Below are positions 40,049 through 48,215 of a stretch of 64,000 bases of DNA, piece by piece; the stretch's first letter is position 1; every line of letters begins with the position of its first letter. This stretch comes from Mycobacterium senriense (lineage in GTDB: Bacteria > Actinomycetota > Actinomycetes > Mycobacteriales > Mycobacteriaceae), in the NCBI RefSeq assembly GCF_019668465.1, contig NZ_AP024828.1, positions 930,001-994,000 on the forward strand, given 5' to 3'. A program made the translations under genes and the position numbers. Under the pieces are notes generated by a model that saw only the letters and a program-made list of their open reading frames with translations, was not told where the DNA came from and made no database searches.

Positions 40049-41509
40049 ATGACCGCCACGCAACCGTCCCCCCGGATCGTCTTGACGACCCCCGTGCGCC
40101 GGACGGGAGCGCTCGCGCGACTGCGCGAGGCCACGCCGACCAGCCGAGTCATGCTGGTGGCCACCATGGTGTCGATGGTCACCTTCCTCGACACCACCGT
40201 CGTGAATCTGGCCCTGCCGGCCACCGCGCGCGATCTCGGCGGCGGCCTGTGCCTGCAGCAATGGATAGTCGATGGCTACCTGCTGGCGCAGGCGGCCATG
40301 ATTCTGCCGGGCGGGTCGATCTCGGACTTGTTCGGGCGTGTGCCGGTAATTCGATTCGGGCTGTTGGCATTTGGGACGGGCTCGGTGCTGGCGGCTACCG
40401 CGGCGACGCCAACCATGCTGATCACCGGCCGCATCATCCAAGGCCTGGGTGCGGCGTTCCTGGTCCCCGGGTCCCTCGCGTTGATCAACTCCACCTTCGA
40501 CCGCGGGGACCGTCCCGCGGCCATCGGGTCCTGGACCGCCTGGACCGGCACCGCGTTCGCGCTCGGACCGCTGCTGGGCGGCTTGGCGGTGGACCTGCTG
40601 AGTTGGCGATGGATTTATATTTTGTCGGCCGTTCCGATGGTCATCGGTTTCGCTTTGACGTACTGGCTGTCCCCCGTGCCTCGGCCCAACCACCACGTCC
40701 CCCTCGACGTTGCAGGGGCTTTCTTCTCGGCTGCCGGGCTGGCCGCCACCGTGTATGCCCTCATCGAATCACGAGAACGCGGCTGGGCCGACCCGCGCGT
40801 CGCCGCGTCGCTGGTGGTGGGAGTGGGCGCACTGGTCGCCTTCGTGGCATGGCAGCGCCGCGCCGCTCACCCCTTGGTGCCGCTCAGTCTTTTCGCCGTC
40901 CGCAACTTCGCGGGCGCCAATGTCAGCACAGCGTTCGTCTACGGCGCCATCGCCATGGGTGCTCTTGCCATCTCGCTCTATACCCAAGAGGTCGCCGGAT
41001 ATTGCGCGACCGTGGCGGGGTTGGCCACGCTGCCCACCCCCGTCATGTCGTTTCTGTTCGCAAAACGCGTCGGCGTCCTGGCCGCGCGGATCGGACCCCG
41101 GGTCTTTCTGACGACCGGCCCGATGCTGGCCGGAGTGGGGCTGCTACTCATTCGTCCCGGGCACGGATTCAACATCGTCACCCACCTGCTGCCCGGGACG
41201 ATCGTGGTGGCCATCGGTTCGGTATTGACCCTTGCGCCGCTGGCGGCGGTGAATTTGTCTTCCGTCGAGCCGGCCCGGAGTGGAGTCGCAGCGGCCATGC
41301 AAAATGCGGTGGGCAGGACGTCGGCGCTGACGTCGGTGGCCTGCGTGGGACTGATCGCCGCCGGGTCGCTGACCGACGCCAGCTTCGCACGGCTACTGCA
41401 GGTCGCCGCCGCGTTGTACTTCATCGCCGCGTTGGTCGGCGGCGTCTTCGTCACCAAGCCGATCAGCTCCACCGAACCCGCGCCACGGGCGTTCGCCAAA
41501 GCTCTGTAG
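40049..41509 (+). CDS. DHA2-family drug efflux transporter (EmrB/LfrA/QacA-like)
   Basis: This is a 486-residue MFS antiporter with about 14 helices. Motif A is GGSISDLFGRVPVIRFG (about residues 88-104), the antiporter motif C lies in GTAFALGPLLGGLA, and the opening helix has FLDTTVVNLALPAT with the membrane aspartate. It probably exports cationic drugs or detergents-like compounds in exchange for protons. GAGGAGGAATCG is a very good ribosome-binding site. Its last seven codons copy the end of the AAA gene. The final 117 bases overlap the convergent TetR gene, likely its regulator. Confidence 0.9.
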   Translation: MTATQPSPRIVLTTPVRRTGALARLREATPTSRVMLVATMVSMVTFLDTTVVNLALPATARDLGGGLCLQQWIVDGYLLAQAAMILPGGSISDLFGRVPVIRFGLLAFGTGSVLAATAATPTMLITGRIIQGLGAAFLVPGSLALINSTFDRGDRPAAIGSWTAWTGTAFALGPLLGGLAVDLLSWRWIYILSAVPMVIGFALTYWLSPVPRPNHHVPLDVAGAFFSAAGLAATVYALIESRERGWADPRVAASLVVGVGALVAFVAWQRRAAHPLVPLSLFAVRNFAGANVSTAFVYGAIAMGALAISLYTQEVAGYCATVAGLATLPTPVMSFLFAKRVGVLAARIGPRVFLTTGPMLAGVGLLLIRPGHGFNIVTHLLPGTIVVAIGSVLTLAPLAAVNLSSVEPARSGVAAAMQNAVGRTSALTSVACVGLIAAGSLTDASFARLLQVAAALYFIAALVGGVFVTKPISSTEPAPRAFAKAL

Positions 41510-42079
41510 CACGGCCAGCGCCGACGCCGCCACGTCCTTTTCCAGCCAGCTCGGCATCGGGTCGTCGTGCGCGTGGCGACGCACCACGGCGTAGGGCAGG
41601 TCAGCCACCGCTCGCGCGACGGCGTCGACGGATCGCGGCTTGTTGTTGCCATACAGTTGACGGGCCAACGCCGAGACGCGCTGCGTCAGTGGGGCGTTCA
41701 TCGCGGCGAGGGTCCGCTGGAATGCCGCGTCGGGCTCGTCGTCGAGCAGGTCGCCGGGCCGGATCGTCAACAACAGCCGGGCATCCTTGGGCAGGGCGCG
41801 CGCGAAGCCGACCGCGGCCACGGCCATCGCCACGGCGGCGGCCGTCGGGGTATCGCCCTCGGCCGCCAGCGCCCGCGCCTGGAAGCGTTCGAGCGCCCGC
41901 AGCCACGCCGCGGTCAGGATGCCGTCGCGGTTGCCGAACCGGTGATACAACGTGCCCGCCGGCGCGCCACTGGCTTTCGCGATGGCGGCCACGCTGGCCG
42001 CGCGCGGGCCGCCGTCGAGCACCAGCGCCCGGGCGGCGTCGAGAATCACATCGGTTTCATGCTTCCGCGGAGGTGCCAC
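41393..42079 (-). CDS. TetR-family regulator overlapping the efflux gene
   Basis: This 228-residue regulator has a TetR DNA-binding domain at about 9-55 (DVILDAARALVLDGG, then IAKASGAPAGTLYHRFGNRDG). The ligand domain ends near residue 190. The last 38 or so residues, from QSFGERPWRGFGG, are the antisense reading of the efflux gene's 3' end and are hydrophilic and unlikely to be functional, as if the original stop had been lost. It starts with GTG, divergent from the SRPBCC-DUF2867 gene, and an inverted repeat overlaps that gene's start. Confidence 0.85.
   Translation of the reverse strand: MAPPRKHETDVILDAARALVLDGGPRAASVAAIAKASGAPAGTLYHRFGNRDGILTAAWLRALERFQARALAAEGDTPTAAAVAMAVAAVGFARALPKDARLLLTIRPGDLLDDEPDAAFQRTLAAMNAPLTQRVSALARQLYGNNKPRSVDAVARAVADLPYAVVRRHAHDDPMPSWLEKDVAASALAVLQSFGERPWRGFGGADRLGDEDAADQRGDEVQRGGDLQ
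41485..41510 (+). repeat. 26-bp direct repeat, copy 2 (3' end of efflux gene)
   Basis: This copy, from ACGGGCGTTCGCCAA to CTCTGTAGC, differs from copy 1 at two positions. It provides the last codons and stop of the efflux gene, and its reverse strand encodes part of the TetR C-terminal extension. The preceding coding sequences of the two genes are unrelated, so the match is not explained by gene paralogy. Confidence 0.7.
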
Positions 42080-42090
42080 GATCTAGTACG

Positions 42091-42110
42091 ATCCTTCTAT
42101 ATGGAACGAT
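42091..42110. promoter_or_regulatory. Candidate TetR operator over a start codon
   Basis: ATCCTTC-TATATG-GAACGAT is an inverted repeat with six of seven arm positions matching. It lies in the short divergent gap and includes the ATG at 42101. A TetR dimer bound here would block the rightward gene and probably its own promoter. Confidence 0.5.
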
Positions 42111-42925
42111 TACCCTATATCGATGAGCATGCCATAACCATCGACGCCGACCGCGAAGACACGTGGGCGGCGCTGCTGCGGGTGATGTGCCGCGACCCGC
42201 ACGACCCGTCGACCGTGCCGTTCGGCTTCGTCCTGGACGAGGCCCGACCACCGGCGCGATTCGCCCTCAAGGGACGCCACTGGTTCGCCGTCTACCGATG
42301 GGTCTTCGAGCTGGACGCGCTCGACGGCTCCGCGCGCACCCGGCTGCGGGCGGCCACCTGGGCGGACTTCCCCGGCATCCACGGTAAGGCCTACCGGGCG
42401 CTGGTGATCGGCACCGGCGGGCACCGCATCGTCGTGCGACGAACCCTGAAAAGTGTTGCGGCAGCGGAGCTCGACGCGCGGGCAGAGACCGGCGAGACCG
42501 CGGCCGATTACGTGGACGTCTTCGAAGTACCGCTCACCGCCGGCGACGCGCGCACGGCCGAACAGGCCTTTCGCGACGGCCTCGGCGACAGGCCGGGCGC
42601 GGGCGGAAAGCTCGTGTTGTGGATCCACCGCAACGTGCTGCGGTTGCACCTGGGGCCGGTCCGCTCCGCCGGGCACCTGATCGGCTGGCCGATAGTCCGG
42701 TCGGATCCCGACGAACTGGTGTTGGCGACGCGCGGGCCGCTGATGCGCGGGGAGCTGACGCTGCGCCGCCAGGACGGCCGACGGGCGGTGCTCACCACCC
42801 GCCTGCACTATCGCCGCCGGATGGCCGCCCGGACGGTCTGGGCGTTGATCGGCCCGCTGCATCGGGTCGTGGCGCCACGGCTGATGCGGCGCAGCGCCCG
42901 TAGCGTTCCGGCGGCGCAAGGCTGA
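42101..42925 (+). CDS. SRPBCC-like plus DUF2867 fusion protein
   Basis: This protein of 274 residues appears to have two related lipid-binding-type halves. Residues about 1-125 look SRPBCC-like (ITIDADREDTWAALLRVM, FALKGRHWFAVYRWVFELD, GTGGHRIVVRRTL). Residues about 140-270 look like DUF2867 (YVDVFEVPLTAGDARTAEQAF, then YRRRMAARTVWALIGPLHRVVAPRL). Proteins of this type bind hydrophobic ligands or act with modifying enzymes. It is divergently controlled by TetR and ends 88 bases before the LuxE-like gene, so it may belong to the same pathway. The domain assignment is by eye. Confidence 0.72.
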   Translation: MERLPYIDEHAITIDADREDTWAALLRVMCRDPHDPSTVPFGFVLDEARPPARFALKGRHWFAVYRWVFELDALDGSARTRLRAATWADFPGIHGKAYRALVIGTGGHRIVVRRTLKSVAAAELDARAETGETAADYVDVFEVPLTAGDARTAEQAFRDGLGDRPGAGGKLVLWIHRNVLRLHLGPVRSAGHLIGWPIVRSDPDELVLATRGPLMRGELTLRRQDGRRAVLTTRLHYRRRMAARTVWALIGPLHRVVAPRLMRRSARSVPAAQG

Positions 42926-42928
42926 TAT

Positions 42929-42961
42929 TTGCAGCTTACTGCAATCTTGCCTATGACTGCA
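42929..42961 (+). promoter_or_regulatory. Candidate operator/promoter of the luxE-luxC-like operon
   Basis: The 88-base gap before the LuxE-like gene is AT-rich. It contains TTGCAG-CTTA-CTGCAA (42929-42944), a perfect 6-bp inverted repeat with 4-base spacer. The half-site ACTGCA then recurs 18 bp further on (42938 and 42956). This is a reasonable site for the TetR protein encoded as the last gene of the same operon. Confidence 0.5.
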
Positions 42962-43013
42962 TATTGCGGTTATGGTGGCCATTCTGGGGCGGCAACGAAT
43001 CGAGGGATCCTTG

Positions 43014-44450
43014 ATGACGGTCACTGAAAACACGGCACTTCCCGTGCACGAGTTCATGAACGACCCGATCGACTTCTTCGGCCAGTCCTACACGCAGATG
43101 CACAGCATCGGCCGCCTCGAGCTGGAAGAGCTGCAGCGCCAGGCCATGCGCGTCCGATTCGCCGAGCATTACCAAAGCATCGAGATCCTGCGCAAGCTGG
43201 CCGATCGACTGGGCATCAGCGCACTCGAACAATTCGATGACGTTGTGCCGCTGCTGTTCTCGCATACATCCTTCAAGTCTTACCCGGCGGCGCTGATCGA
43301 CAGGAAACGCTTCGACCTGATGACCAAGTGGCTGGACAAGCTCACCAGCTACGACCTGACCGGCGTGGACACCACCGGCTGCACCGGGATCGACGACTGG
43401 ATCGACCGTCTCGACGCACAGACTCCGCTGGAGGTCATCACCTCCAGCGGCACCACCGGCACCATCTCGATCCTGCCCAAGGACAAGCGCGGCGCCGAAG
43501 AAGGCATGACGCTGTGGAAGATCTGCCTATTTCAGGCTTTTGGTCACGAACCGACGGAGGCGGAGCTCAACCCGTCGGTCGACGTGGTGTGGCCCAACTT
43601 CGCCAGCGGCAAGCTCGGCCATCTGCGCATCGCCGACATGATCAAGCGGGGTTTCACCGGCGGCGACGAAACCAGATTTCACGCGCTGTATCCCTTTGCG
43701 GTGGACACCGATCTGATGTTCCTGGCCTCCAAGATGCGTGCGGCGGCATCGCGCGGCGAACTCGATCGGCTCGAGATCGATCCGGCGCTCGCCGCCCGCA
43801 AGGACGAGTTCATCGCGATGCAGGCGCGCCAGGCCGAGGACATGGATGCGTTCTTCACCCGCATCACCGACCAGCTGCGCGGCAAGCGGGTCTTCATGCT
43901 GGGCACCTACCACCTGATGTACGACATCGCCAAGGCCGGACTGGACCGCGGCGTGCGCAACGTATTCTCTCCCGACTCGGCGATTCTCACCGGCGGCGGC
44001 ATGAAAGGCGTTGCACTGCCGGAGGATTTCATGGACGTCATCAAAGACTTCCTCGGCGTCGACCGCATCCAGGTCGGTTACGGCTTCTCCGAATCGAGCA
44101 CGTTCCACTGGGGATGCAGCCACGGCCGCTACCACGTTGCGCCGTGGGTCATCCCGTTCGTGCTCGATCCCGACACCAGCGAGCCACTTCCCCGCACCGG
44201 TGTACAGACCGGCCGTGCCGCCGTCTACGACATCCTGCTGCGCGCCCACTGGGGTGGTGTCATCTCCGGCGACGAAGTCACGATCGACTGGGATCTGCAA
44301 TGCCCGTGCGGACAGGCCAGCGTCGCGTTCGAGAAGGACATCATCCGCTACAGCGAGAAGCAGGGCGTTGAGGACGACCGGATCACCTGCGCCGCAACGC
44401 AGGAGGTGCACAACGAAGCGGTCAACTTCATGAAGGGTGTGGAGCTGTGA
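43014..44450 (+). CDS. LuxE-like acyl-activating enzyme (acyl-protein synthetase family)
   Basis: This 478-residue enzyme belongs to the LuxE branch of the adenylate-forming superfamily. SSGTTG at 144-149 is the nucleotide loop, VGYGFSESS at 354-362 matches the A5-type aromatic/acidic motif, and WGGVISGDEVTIDWD at 413-427 includes the ribose-binding Asp420. C-terminal cysteines (Cys430, Cys432, Cys459) could include the acyl-accepting residue known from LuxE. In bioluminescent bacteria LuxE forms acyl-AMP from a fatty acid and hands the acyl group to LuxC. It is longer than luminous LuxE (about 370). ATG at 43014 follows GAGGGATCC. It overlaps the LuxC-like gene by four bases. Confidence 0.85.
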   Translation: MTVTENTALPVHEFMNDPIDFFGQSYTQMHSIGRLELEELQRQAMRVRFAEHYQSIEILRKLADRLGISALEQFDDVVPLLFSHTSFKSYPAALIDRKRFDLMTKWLDKLTSYDLTGVDTTGCTGIDDWIDRLDAQTPLEVITSSGTTGTISILPKDKRGAEEGMTLWKICLFQAFGHEPTEAELNPSVDVVWPNFASGKLGHLRIADMIKRGFTGGDETRFHALYPFAVDTDLMFLASKMRAAASRGELDRLEIDPALAARKDEFIAMQARQAEDMDAFFTRITDQLRGKRVFMLGTYHLMYDIAKAGLDRGVRNVFSPDSAILTGGGMKGVALPEDFMDVIKDFLGVDRIQVGYGFSESSTFHWGCSHGRYHVAPWVIPFVLDPDTSEPLPRTGVQTGRAAVYDILLRAHWGGVISGDEVTIDWDLQCPCGQASVAFEKDIIRYSEKQGVEDDRITCAATQEVHNEAVNFMKGVEL

Positions 44451-45904
44451 TCGCGTACACCGTTCCACTGTTCTTGCGGGGCCGGGTCATCACCGACGAT
44501 CTGGTGCCATTCGAGACCCGCATCGGCGCCTCGCAATTCCAGGCGCCGGACATGAGCAAGTACGTCGAACGCCTGCCGCTGAGCAGCCCCGGCCAGCTGA
44601 GCGACCTCTACGAGCTGAGCTTCGACGAGATCCTCGATGTCCTCGCCGCCCTCGGCAACGCGCTGAACTTCGACACGAACACCCACCTGCAGGAGGCCTA
44701 CGAGGCCTCGCTGGTTGCCAACGTGTTGCCGGCGGAGATGCTCGAGAACAGCTATCGCGTTCTGCCCCCGTTGTTTTCCCGTGGCAACGTCACCGAAATC
44801 GCCGACACCCAGGTGGGGCTCGATTACTTGAACGGTTGGGTGCCGCGCACGTTGAGCGACGGCCGTGAATTGCGGGTGCGCGCGTTCGGGTCGCGCGTGC
44901 TGCACATCCCCGCGGGCAACGGCGGCCTGGTCTCGGCGGTGACCATCCTGCGTTCGGTGATCACCCGCTCCGACGTCATCATCAAGGCGCCGTCCAACGA
45001 TCCCCTCACCGCGATCGCCATCGCCCGCACCCTGGCCGACATCGCACCGGATCACCCGATCACCAGGCATCTGGCCGTTGGCTACTGGAAGGGCGGCGAC
45101 CTGGCTGTCGAGGAAACGCTGTACCAGCCTCATCACATCGAAAAGATCGTGGCCTGGGGCGGATTGGCATCGGTCAGGCACGTGACCCGCTACATTCAGC
45201 CCGGTTTGGAGCTGATCGCGCTGGACCCCAAACGCAGCGCGACCATCATCGGTGCCGAGGCATTCGCCGACGACGAGACCCTGCGCGAGGTGGCCCGCCG
45301 CGCGGCGATCGACATCGGCGTGGCCAACCAGGAAGGCTGTGCCAACGCCCGGGTCATCTACGTGCTCACCGGAACCGACACCGCGGGCCTGGCCAACGCC
45401 AACCGGCTCGGCGAGCTGATCTATCGCGAACTGGTAGGCCTGCCCGCGGTCGTCAGCACCGCGCCGCGCTACCCCAGCCGAGAACTGCTCGACCATGTCG
45501 AGGCCTCGCGAATGGCCGAGGATTTCTATCGCGTCGTCGGCGGCGAGCAACGCGAGGGGGCCATCGTCGTCTCTCAGATCGACGAACCGGTCGATTATTC
45601 GCCGATGTTGGCTGGTCGTGTCGCGAACATCGTCCCGGTAGATAGCATCGACAAGGTGACCGCCGCCGTGAATGCCTACACGCAGACCATCGGCATCTAT
45701 CCCGAATCGCTCAAGCGCCGGCTGCGCGACATCCTGCCGTTGTTCGGCGCGCAGCGACTGACCAGCCTGGGATATGCCTGCAGCGTGGCACTCGCCATGC
45801 CGCAGGACGCCATCGAACCGATCCGTCGGATGTGTAAATGGATCGTCGACGAGGAATGCGATCCGAGCGTCGTCGTCCCGCTGTGGCAGGCCGCGCCCGC
45901 ATGA
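44447..45904 (+). CDS. LuxC-like acyl-CoA/acyl-protein reductase
   Basis: This is a 485-residue protein of the LuxC family, a branch of the aldehyde dehydrogenase superfamily that reduces an activated acyl group to an aldehyde with NADPH. The catalytic cysteine is Cys298 in VANQEGCANARVIY, equivalent to the reactive cysteine of Vibrio LuxC. VLHIPAGNGGLVSAVTILRS and VIIKAPSNDPLTAIAIARTLAD form the cofactor region. It starts with GTG in a GTGA overlap and ends in an ATGA overlap with the SDR gene. LuxE and LuxC side by side constitute a fatty-acid-reductase module without luxAB. The natural chain length or acid is unknown. Confidence 0.88.
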   Translation: MIAYTVPLFLRGRVITDDLVPFETRIGASQFQAPDMSKYVERLPLSSPGQLSDLYELSFDEILDVLAALGNALNFDTNTHLQEAYEASLVANVLPAEMLENSYRVLPPLFSRGNVTEIADTQVGLDYLNGWVPRTLSDGRELRVRAFGSRVLHIPAGNGGLVSAVTILRSVITRSDVIIKAPSNDPLTAIAIARTLADIAPDHPITRHLAVGYWKGGDLAVEETLYQPHHIEKIVAWGGLASVRHVTRYIQPGLELIALDPKRSATIIGAEAFADDETLREVARRAAIDIGVANQEGCANARVIYVLTGTDTAGLANANRLGELIYRELVGLPAVVSTAPRYPSRELLDHVEASRMAEDFYRVVGGEQREGAIVVSQIDEPVDYSPMLAGRVANIVPVDSIDKVTAAVNAYTQTIGIYPESLKRRLRDILPLFGAQRLTSLGYACSVALAMPQDAIEPIRRMCKWIVDEECDPSVVVPLWQAAPA

Positions 45905-46821
45905 CCGACCGTCCCACCGCACTTCGCGTCATCGACGGAATCGACCTGTCCGGCAAGACATGTGTCATCACCGGGGCATCATCGGGGCTGGGCCGCGAGT
46001 CGGCCCGGGCGCTTGCCGCCGCGGGGGCGCACGTCATCCTGACCGCCCGCAATCGCGATGCGCTCGCGGAGACCGCCCAGTGGATCGCGGCCGAGACGCC
46101 CGGCGCCAGGACCTCGGCGGTGCAGCTCGACCTCACCGCGCTGTCCAGTGTTCGCGCGGCGGCAAGCGCGATCGGTGACATCACGCCGGTGGTGCACGTG
46201 CTGATGAACAACGCCGGCGTCATGTTCACCCCATTCGGCCGCACCCGGGACGGCTTCGAATTGCAGATCGGGACAAACCATTTCGGGCACTTCGAACTCA
46301 CCCGGCTGCTCGTCGGAGAGCTCGCCGCGGCAGGCAGCGCGCGGGTGGTCATCCTGTCCTCGGGCGGCCATGTGATGGGTGACGTCGACTTCGGTGATCT
46401 CAACTGGGAGCGCCGTGAGTACGACAAGTTCGTCGCCTACGGCGCCGCCAAGACCGCGAATGTGCTGCACGCGGTGGAGGCCGACCGACGCCTGCGTGAC
46501 TTCGGGATCCGTTGCTATGCCGTGCATCCCGGCACGGTGGCCACCTCGCTCGCGCGGTACATGTCTCGCGAGGACTTCTCGCAGCTGCGTAAGTTCGCCG
46601 CCGAAAACAGCCCCGAGCCCTCCGACGGCTTCCTCGACTTCGTCATGCCCGAACAAGGCGCGGCCACCCAGGTGTGGGCCGCCGTCAGTCCCGAACTGGC
46701 CGCCCGCGGCGGCCTCTACCTGGAAGACTGCGCAGTCAGCGCGGCGGCACCGCACGCTTGCGACGAGCGGCGCGCCGCCGAACTGTGGGACCTCTCCGAG
46801 AAGCTCTGTGCCACAGCATGA
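45901..46821 (+). CDS. Short-chain dehydrogenase/reductase of the lux-like operon
   Basis: This is a 306-residue retinol-dehydrogenase/WWOX-type SDR: ITGASSGLGRESA near residue 22, MNNAGVMFTPFG near 102, ILSSGGHVMGDVDF, and catalytic YGAAK near 180. It begins in a four-base overlap with the LuxC-like gene. The simplest role is to reduce the aldehyde from LuxC to an alcohol, or to oxidise a hydroxyl on the substrate acid. It is similar in style but clearly distinct from the two paralogous SDRs at 28.2 and 32.8 kb. Confidence 0.87.
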   Translation: MTDRPTALRVIDGIDLSGKTCVITGASSGLGRESARALAAAGAHVILTARNRDALAETAQWIAAETPGARTSAVQLDLTALSSVRAAASAIGDITPVVHVLMNNAGVMFTPFGRTRDGFELQIGTNHFGHFELTRLLVGELAAAGSARVVILSSGGHVMGDVDFGDLNWERREYDKFVAYGAAKTANVLHAVEADRRLRDFGIRCYAVHPGTVATSLARYMSREDFSQLRKFAAENSPEPSDGFLDFVMPEQGAATQVWAAVSPELAARGGLYLEDCAVSAAAPHACDERRAAELWDLSEKLCATA

Positions 46822-47402
46822 GTAGGGTGGAGCGACGCAAACGCGAGGTGCGGGAGCGGATTCTGACGGCCGCCTTCGACCTGTTTTTGGATCACGGTGT
46901 CGGGGCCACCACCATCGAGGAGATCTGCGAACGCGCCGACGTGGCGAACCGAACGTTTTTCAACCATTTCGCCACCCGGCAGGACATGGTCCGCGCCCTC
47001 GCCGAGCAGCGGCTGGTCAACCTGCACCACGTCGTGTTCGATCGCGCCGACGAGGCGATCCCGGCGCGGCTTGTGGGTGTGTTCGACGACATCGCCGCGA
47101 CGTTGGCCGGATCGGGCGACACCTACCGCGAGTTGATCGGGGAAATGCTGGCCACCAGTGGCTACGGCATCCAGCGCGGATCCAACCTGCACGACACGTT
47201 TGTCGAGCTGGTCAAGGAGGGGGTGGCGCGCGGTGAGGTGAGTCCGCGCCACGACGCACAAACCTTGGCGGACATCATGGTTGGCGCCCTGTCCGGGGGC
47301 ATCCTCAACTGGACGCTGGACCGGACCTATTCGCTCGATACCAACCTGCACAACCTCGGTGCCGCATTGGCCGGGTTGCTCACCGCCGACGCCGGTTCAT
47401 AG
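46818..47402 (+). CDS. TetR-family regulator, last gene of the lux-like operon
   Basis: This is a 194-residue TetR protein with SRVERRKREVRERILTAAFD and the recognition segment ICERADVANRTFFNHFATRQD. The ligand domain contains GEMLATSGYGIQRGSN. It overlaps the SDR gene by four bases, so regulator and enzymes are made together, consistent with autoregulation through the repeat upstream of the LuxE-like gene. Its inducer might be the substrate acid or its CoA ester. It ends in a six-base overlap with the convergent enoyl-CoA hydratase gene. Confidence 0.88.
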   Translation: MSRVERRKREVRERILTAAFDLFLDHGVGATTIEEICERADVANRTFFNHFATRQDMVRALAEQRLVNLHHVVFDRADEAIPARLVGVFDDIAATLAGSGDTYRELIGEMLATSGYGIQRGSNLHDTFVELVKEGVARGEVSPRHDAQTLADIMVGALSGGILNWTLDRTYSLDTNLHNLGAALAGLLTADAGS

Positions 47403-48215
47403 CTCGGGAAGCGGCGACCAGTCCCGGGACAGCTGTGCGGTGAAGCGCGGCGCACGACGATCGAGGAATGCGGCGACGCCCTCGGCGGCATCGGCGCCGC
47501 CCATCACCCGCTCGTGCAGCAGGGTTTCCAGCGCGGCGACCTGTCGCGGCGTGTAGCGATTGATCGCGCTGTCCCACAGCAGGCGTTTGCACAGCGCCGC
47601 CGACATCGGCGCCACGTTGACCGCGATGTCGCGGGCGACGGTCAGCGCATGGTCGAGCACCCGCTCGGCGGGCAACGCGCAGTTGGCGACACCGAGCGCG
47701 GCGGCCTCGGCACCGCCGAACGTGCGCCCGGTGAGCAGGATGTCGGCGGCCACCCCCAGAGTGGTCAACTGGGTCAGCGTCCAGTGCGACATGCAGTCGG
47801 GCAGCACACCCCGGCGGACCTGCACCACACCGTATTTCGCGTCCTCGGCGACGATGCGGATGTCGGCCTGCAGCGCGATGGTCAGCCCGATGCCGATGGC
47901 GTGGCCATTGATCGCGGCGATCACCGGTTTACGCAACTCGAACGCCGCCGGGGTGATCGGCGAGGCCGAGAACGTGCCGTCGCCCGCGGGTGCGTCGAAC
48001 GGGCTTGCGTCGCCGGAGAAATCGGCACCGGCGCAAAAGGCGCGCCCGGCGCCGGTCAGGACGATGGCCCGGACGTCGTCGTCCCCGTCACAATCCCGGT
48101 ACGCGCGGCCCAGCAGCTCGCCCATCTCGGCGGTGTAGGCGTTGAGACGCTCGGGCCGATTGAGTGTGAGTACCGCTACGCCCGAATCGATTTCGACGGT
48201 CAGGTCGGTGCTCAT
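47397..48215 (-). CDS. Enoyl-CoA hydratase/isomerase family protein
   Basis: This is a 272-residue crotonase. LTGAGRAFCAGADFSGD (about residues 55-71) and INGHAIGIGLTIALQADIRI (about 104-123) form the oxyanion hole. The GVLPD region lacks the second usual catalytic glutamate, so an isomerase or hydrolase reaction is as likely as hydration. ATG at 48215 overlaps the upstream oxidoreductase stop by four bases. It faces the lux-like operon and may act on the CoA ester of the same compound. Confidence 0.87.
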   Translation of the reverse strand: MSTDLTVEIDSGVAVLTLNRPERLNAYTAEMGELLGRAYRDCDGDDDVRAIVLTGAGRAFCAGADFSGDASPFDAPAGDGTFSASPITPAAFELRKPVIAAINGHAIGIGLTIALQADIRIVAEDAKYGVVQVRRGVLPDCMSHWTLTQLTTLGVAADILLTGRTFGGAEAAALGVANCALPAERVLDHALTVARDIAVNVAPMSAALCKRLLWDSAINRYTPRQVAALETLLHERVMGGADAAEGVAAFLDRRAPRFTAQLSRDWSPLPEL

